DNA of 64,000 nt from Clavelina lepadiformis (Eukaryota; Chordata; Ascidiacea; Aplousobranchia; Clavelinidae): NCBI RefSeq assembly GCF_947623445.1, contig NC_135241.1, positions 24,492,501 to 24,556,500 on the forward strand, read 5' to 3'. Under the pieces are notes generated by a model, which had not been told where the DNA came from, ran no database searches, and was given only the letters and a program-made list of their open reading frames with translations. Shown piece after piece: positions 58,611 to 64,000 of the stretch. How positions within the stretch are numbered: position 1 is the first letter of the stretch; each line of letters opens with the position of its first letter. The position numbers were made by a program, and so were the translations under genes.

Positions 58611-59239
58611 ACTTCTGAAAACAGGACAGCTATAAAGTCGGTTAAAAAAGTCATAAATAACTTTATTAACTAACATACACCACTTAAATGACAAAGTTTA
58701 TTATGATGTCGCTGTGAAATTTAATGTAGCTGGAAATGGCGTGTGAAGTGCCTGGAAACGCAAATATTGTAGCAGCTGTATTTATCATGGTATTGGATGA
58801 AAGCCAAACTCGGAGGTGAATGATTCAGTATTTGAGCAGGCATTGGGCTATGATCAAATTTATATGATTTTAATAGTCAATTTTAACCAATTTTCCTCAG
58901 GTCAAAACAGTAACGAAAAGTTTTACATGACTGATGAATTTAAAATTTTTTATATTTGAATAACGTTTGAGGTTAGTAATGACAAAACGTGTGTAAATAA
59001 GCAGGTTGTAGATTGAAGACTCATAGATAGGAACTAAAAAACGATGATAAGGGATTTGCAAACAACTCAAGTCGAAAAATATAAACTTTATCAGTTTCAG
59101 CAAAAGTTTAGAATTGCTAATTTGGTAACTCACGGAGCTTAAATCCCAGATCATCAACTGTTTGACAAAGAAGTCTGATTTTAAATGTCTTTTATCAAGA
59201 TATCAGTTTTTTGATAGCCGATACTACTCCCGACTGGAA

Positions 59240-59590
59240 AGTACAGCAGCCTTTGATGAGAAATCGTGCACGCATTGAAGCCTCAATTATTTGTTTATTT
59301 ATTATAAATCGCCAAGAAGATAAAATACTTTGGCAATTACATTGTTGAATCTCATGTGTGCAAGTGTCACACTTTTCGTTATGGTACGTAATCGATAGGT
59401 CTTGTTTGATGAGAAACCATGCGTGCACTGAAGGCTAATTTATATACTTGTTTGTTTATTTTAAATTAGTGTTCAAACAACTAGCTTTTCTTTGTTTAAT
59501 TTTCTTAAATTGGCGTGAAAATGAAAACGTTTAGGGTGAACATTGATAAACCTTGTGTGTGCAGCTGCCACAATTGTGAAAAACTGTGAA
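59240..59590. repeat. repeat family C, two tandem diverged units
   Basis: TTTGATGAGAAATCGTGCAC with GCATTGAAGCCTC, near 59253, recurs as TTTGATGAGAAACCATGCGT with GCACTGAAGGC near 59405. Each is followed by a TTGTTTATTT block and then GTGTGCA(A/G)(G/C)TG(T/C)CAC. The period is about 155 bp. A third, inverted copy is at 34440-34510. Confidence 0.6.
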
Positions 59591-59729
59591 CAGATGCACA
59601 AGTCTCATTAACTTTTGTGATGATGATTGCATAGCTTTAAACGTAACTGAGTGTGAAATACAAAAATTGTGTTTAATATTAATATGCGTTTATTTACACA
59701 CCGGGTAAATTTTCCTACTTTGTAATGAG

Positions 59730-59803
59730 AGTGTGCGGCCCCCCAACTGAAACATTTTTTCAAATGTGGCCCTCAGTACAAAAAGTTTGCCCACCCCTGC
59801 CAT
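59730..59803. mobile_element. hAT element right-end relic
   Basis: GTTTGCCCACCCCTG at the right edge is the complement of a CAGGGGTGGGCAAAC hAT terminus, and GCGGCCCCCC lies just inside it. No matching left end or target duplication was found, so it is a fragment. Confidence 0.5.
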
Positions 59804-60859
59804 AGATCGTAGGAGTAGGACTATGTTAAAAATCATTATTTCTCAGCACAATAACTAAATCAAGAATTTGGACTAACCTATGATACGACAATAGTTTGGC
59901 TCATTGCCGGTAAGCTGCTACTAGCTAAATTTTGGCCTTAAGATTCTACAAAACCAGCAAACCTATAGCAATTTCTTATTTGCCTTAATCATCAGTAACA
60001 CACGTGCCCTCTTCAGCATGACAAGTGGCAACTGACTTCGCAGAGTGACGCTAGTGTTGCCAAAATACTTTTGACAAAATTTACTGGCGATGTTAGCTAT
60101 TTCTCTTTGGTTTTTTACACAGCTAACTATCAAAAACCTTCTTTAATGCAAATCCAAAAATAAAATTTTGTTGTATTAATGCTATGAATTGTAAAATGTA
60201 TTTGGAAAAAAACGATTTTGCTAGCAAAAACAATAAACCTTGTGCGGCTAGGTGGTGGAGAGTTTAACTTCAACTTAAACATGTCTGAGTCCATGTATAC
60301 CAAATTCTATTCCCAGCTGCGCTACTGTCAAACAAGGTAATAAAAACGTTTTTACGATTTAGTTTGTGATGATATTATAAAATTGCTTGCAAATCGAATG
60401 CTGCATAGAATACTTGTTTACGGAAATCGGCAAAGCAAAGCATTGCGTTACGTAATCGATTCCTCTCTGCTTATCGTATTAAGTCGTGACAAAAATGTCG
60501 TGCATGCCTGCTTTGCGTGTGTTGTTATTCATAGTTGTTCAATGCGTCACAGTCTACGAAGTTAACCATAGAAAGTGGTCGACTTTATTATGTAGCTGTC
60601 ACAATGTCTTATTTAATGTAATCGTTTAAACAAGAAACAATATAACCAGTTTATACAGTTGTCATGGTATACAATTGATTCTAAGATTAAGAGAAGCGAA
60701 ACAACGACCTGAGACCCATTTCACTTCGAGGACATTAAGCAATTCTACAGACAAACATTGTAATTGAAGTGATCGTCCTTACAGGCTAAGGAACGATAAA
60801 CAATCATTTCATTACAAGTTGCTTTTATGAAGAGTTTTAAATTGGGGTAATACAAGAAA

Positions 60860-61030
60860 AAATCAACAAAAACAAATAAAAATGAGTATTAAGTGGAACT
60901 TCACAAGACAACTTCGGTAACCGAGGCTCGAACAATGAAAAATCATCGCCAAGTCTCCAAGGCGTGCAAAGCTTTTCTTCAGTCCAAAAATAAAGCTCGA
61001 GAAACAATACTTAGGCCAAAGCTGCACTCA
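60860..61030. repeat. SINE-like family B, long copy
   Basis: ACAAATAAAA, CTTCGGTAACCGAGGCTCGA, AATGAAAAATCATCGCC and TTTTCTTCAGTCCAAAAATA occur in family order. The hairpin and TCGAAC motif are intact except for one change. Confidence 0.65.
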
Positions 61031-61416
61031 GTCAAATGAGGCACTTAAAAAATAGTCTGATATAATAACAATCAATGCTATTTGTCAAATAATTTCAACA
61101 TAAACAATAAATTGACTAGTAAAATGAATATAGATTCTATTTTAATAAATTAGTAGTGATAAAACAGTATTAATTTTCTTGTTTGAAGACTAATTTTGTT
61201 CCCTAGCGTTTCCCTTCGTTATACCTAGTGACGCAAATCATTCCAGAATCAACGTGACCTGCAGACCTAGACTAGCATTCCTATTAGTCCTGCAATATCA
61301 TCAAGTTTGCCGTGTGTTTAGAAGTGTGACGGTTTTTGTGCCTATTTCTGCTAACTTTCGTTTGTTAAAGGCAGTCTGTTAGTGCACCAGTCTTTTTGCT
61401 TATGTTGCGTGAAAAC

Positions 61417-62493
61417 ATGTTAGACCTGAATAGGAACACTGCCTTGGCAATTGCCGGTATTTGCGGAACGGCCTTTATTGGATATTGCGTTTACTTCGAC
61501 AAGAAACGAAGAAGTGATCCTGAATTCAAAAAGAAGCTACGAGAAAGTATGTTTATATTGTATCTTATTATTTTTAAATCTTTTGTGGAAATTGTGGCAT
61601 ACACGCACAACAGATCAAAAGCGAACTTTTTCACATGCACGCCCATAGCTAAAAATGTTTGCTTATTTCATTATTTGAGCGCTAATTGAAGATTTCAACG
61701 CATGCTATCAAACTTTGTTTTTCTGCATGCTTGTCTTTTCATCAAAATCTGCCATACTTTCCAGTGATTTTGATCATTATTAAACTTATAACACTCTTGC
61801 ATATTTCCTAACACTTTTTAACTACATTTTATATATTTATTTATTTCAAACTGCTTTTAAAGGGAGAAGCAAATATGCAAAACAAGTCGGACCCTCTGGA
61901 ACTACTGTAAGTGGAAACTTTGTTGGTTACTTTGTTTTTAAATTTTTTCGTTATAGATGAATAGGCTAAATAGCTTCAACATAGCCGAGAAGAGTCTAAA
62001 AAAATTTTCCAACTTGTTTATGTCACAAGAACCTTGATCACTTAATTTTTTTAAGATCTGTAACAATTTGTGATTGTGACTTAAATTAAAGTTTTCTTAT
62101 TGTTCAGTTTCCAGATTTAAGGGACGTTGAAGCCGTCCAAAAATTTTTCCTCGCAGAAGTTCAAAGAGGAGAAGAACTTCTTGCTCTTGGAAACTATGAG
62201 GATGGAGTTGAGCACCTGACCAACGCGATCGCTGTCTGTGGACAGCCTCAACAGCTTTTACAAGTCTTGAAACAGACACTACCACCTCCCGTTTTTGCCA
62301 TGTTACTTGAAAAGTTGCCGTCAATAAATCAGGTACTTTTTCATGCCTGTATTGATCTATTCTTACCTAAATCGGACTGGTTGTGAGAATGCACTGTTTT
62401 TTTCAGCGATTGGCGACATCACCGACTGTTGCACAAAAGAAACCCGATGATGTAACCACGGCCACAATCACTGATGTTGATGATTTGGAATAA
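61417..62493 (+). CDS. TOMM20: Mitochondrial import receptor subunit TOM20
   Basis: TOM20 is the outer-membrane receptor that binds presequences and passes preproteins to TOM40. Four exons (61417-61546, 61863-61906, 62108-62332, 62407-62493) encode 161 residues; human TOMM20 has 145. The N-terminal anchor GICGTAFIGYCVYFDKKRRS matches human GVCGALFIGYCIYFDRKRRS. The TPR-like receptor domain has EAVQKFFLAEVQRGEELLAL, HLTNAIAVCGQPQQLLQVL and QTLPPPVFAMLLEKLPSI, nearly identical to human. The tail ends DVDDLE, an acidic end like human EDDVE. An in-frame ATG at 61402 would add five residues; 61417 is preferred because it gives a start closer to the family. Confidence 0.97.
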
Positions 62494-63313
62494 ATGCCCA
62501 AAAATTTTGTAACTTAACTGACCAAAACGCTTTGGACTTCTGCTCTTCTGAAAAACTCTTTACAGCGATCCTTGTTTTTTAAATACTTTTACAACTTTGA
62601 ATACATCGTGTGTTTGTTCGCGTGTCATTAAAATCCTCAAAAAAGCAATGCTATGTGTGCATATGTATATGTGAAATAACGTTAGCATCTTTCAGTTGAA
62701 CTTAAGAATAACCAAACTCTTTCATTCTGCATTAACAGCGTGACACTTGTAAAAAGTTAACCACTTTGTATCAACACAAATTATAATCTTCTGAAAATTG
62801 TGGCAATTTCCGGACGGTTAATATTTAAAGCATTGCAAGTATTCATCCTTATTAAATTAAAACGACACAAGACACACAAAACTAGTTATTACTAGTTATT
62901 AGTCATTACTTTGACTTCATAGTGTATTTTCTAGATTATCAACAGCCCTTAAATATGAGCCAGCCATAGAAAAATGACTAAAAATAAATACAAGTTGATT
63001 GAGAAAATAAAGCACTCGGCCATACAGGGTGCACTAACTCACAGCTGATAAAACTGGTCTCCCGAAGTTGGTAAGACTGTCATTACACTGAAAACATCTG
63101 CAGGGACCAGTTGGTTGCTTTAAGGTTTTCAAAAATTTTGAGTTAACAAGTTTCCACTCTTTGCATTTACTCAAAGAACAGCAAGAACATTTTAGAAATC
63201 TGCTTAAAACTTAATCACTGCACATGACACCATGCACTAACACAATAAATATATACGTATAATCAAAGTGTCATACATCCTGCAATAAATAGCATTGCGT
63301 CGCAGCACAAGAG
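62494..63313. other. convergent gap between TOMM20 and EMC7
   Basis: It contains both 3' UTRs and AT-rich sequence. A short direct repeat ACTAGTTATT occurs twice at about 62881-62900. No gene was seen. Confidence 0.6.
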
Positions 63314-63888
63314 TCAGTTTCGTTTCGCTTTTGATTTTCCAGACTTTGATGAAGTCACAGCTTTCTGTTTATTTGATCCTGAACCAAATAAATTGGACAT
63401 GAATTCAGCTGCATCCGGCATTGAGGAATTTTGATTGAACATCTTCATCGATTCTTCCATTTCCTTTCGAACCTCCGGATCAGAAGTATTGACAAGTTTT
63501 GGCAAGACAGCAAACACGAGGAGCGGTAATACCATCATCAAAACCTGCATCACATCAAAACATTTGTTTAAATAAATTAGGTTATCGAAAATATAAAAAC
63601 CAGGATTCGAAACAGGTCTTCTTACTTACCATTGGATTTTTGAGCATATCAAAAATGCTGAACTTCTCTCTCGCCTGAAAATACTTTGCAAGAGCAACCG
63701 CTTTCATTTCCAGTGGATATCGAACTTGAGCAACGGCGCTTGGTTTTAAATTGTTCAGCCTTCTTGCACGAATATTTCCTTTCGCTGACACGTCAATGCG
63801 AATGGGTTCAAATAGATAAGTCGGGGATAGGACTTCCAAAACATATGAGCCAGTGGGAACATTGTGAACAACGAATGACCCGTCTACC
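63314..63888 (-). CDS. EMC7: ER membrane protein complex subunit 7 (partial, N-terminal part outside window)
   Basis: EMC7 is a lumenal beta-sandwich subunit of the EMC insertase, anchored by one C-terminal transmembrane helix. Two exons are visible (about 63630-63888 and 63314-63544). The first carries [31 protein letters not shown] and YPLEMKAV, matching human TDGSFVVHDIPSGSYVVEV and PYPLQMK. The second has the membrane segment [20 protein letters not shown], then [16 protein letters not shown], and a Ser/Lys-rich tail. The upstream exons with the signal peptide and the rest of the beta-sandwich lie beyond the right edge. Confidence 0.95.
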
Positions 63889-64000
63889 CTGTGAATATAG
63901 TTCATAATTTTATGTCAGGTAAATTTATGAAGTTATGCATCCAAAAATTTCAAAAAAATCTTTAGACTTATCATATACCACCATTTAAAATGTATAACGG

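Larger units (their letters stand above)
57980..61401. other. divergent intergenic region between WDR43 and TOMM20
   Basis: It holds the promoters of both genes and several repeats: an AGTACCG-type element (58178-58610), tandem family C units (59240-59590), a hAT end (59730-59803) and a family B copy (60860-61030). No supported coding sequence was seen. Confidence 0.6.

Noticed and set aside
1-64000. CRISPR arrays, rRNA operons, insertion sequences of bacterial type, retroviral or LTR elements
   Set aside because: None was seen: no regularly spaced repeats, no rRNA signatures, and no reverse transcriptase, integrase or capsid-like frames.

Overview
This window looks like nuclear DNA from an invertebrate chordate, most likely an ascidian tunicate (inference). 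It is AT-rich. Its intron-dense, compact genes encode proteins whose closest remembered relatives are vertebrate orthologues. It also carries short non-autonomous DNA transposons. No rRNA, tRNA, CRISPR or prokaryotic feature was seen. All exon boundaries were read by eye from GT/AG signals and homology, and may be off by one to a few bases. For most genes the summed exon lengths close to a whole number of codons.

Layout from left to right. INTS7 (minus, C-terminal end outside the window, 33-4928) has a hAT MITE in an intron. TTF2/Lodestar (minus, 7195-12666) is a SNF2 ATPase that carries two N-terminal cold-shock-like domains. A four-exon secreted helical protein resembling IL-6/CNTF-type cytokines lies at 14704-15865 (plus). 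A claudin locus at 20044-26496 (plus) has its first, second and third coding exons each present twice in the order 1a-1b-2a-2b-3a-3b-4. A small coiled-coil ORF is at 28670-28936 (minus). An hnRNP H/F-type gene is at 29460-33678 (minus). LAGE3/Pcc1 (36562-37272) and MALSU1/RsfS (37265-38427) are both on plus and overlap by 8 bp in different frames. SLC25A20 (minus, 38783-40358) is followed by a repeat-rich gap. A DUSP14-like phosphatase is at 43869-44984 (plus). RPL34 (minus, 46128-48670) is head-to-head with CLHC1 (plus, 48904-53057). WDR43/UTP5 is at 53638-57979 (minus), TOMM20 at 61417-62493 (plus) and EMC7 (minus, 5' end outside the window) at 63314-63888.

Most genes are housekeeping: snRNA processing, transcription termination, splicing regulation, tRNA modification, mitochondrial and cytosolic ribosome biogenesis, mitochondrial import, fatty-acid transport and ER membrane insertion. 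The accessory interest is in five places. These are the claudin exon array, which could give eight isoforms from one locus; the overlapping, apparently dicistronic LAGE3-MALSU1 unit; the cytokine candidate; the cold-shock/SNF2 fusion; and an RPL34 that has lost its zinc-ribbon cysteines. Gaps hold several repeat families with two to five copies inside the window, and three hAT-type MITEs with clean 8-bp target duplications.
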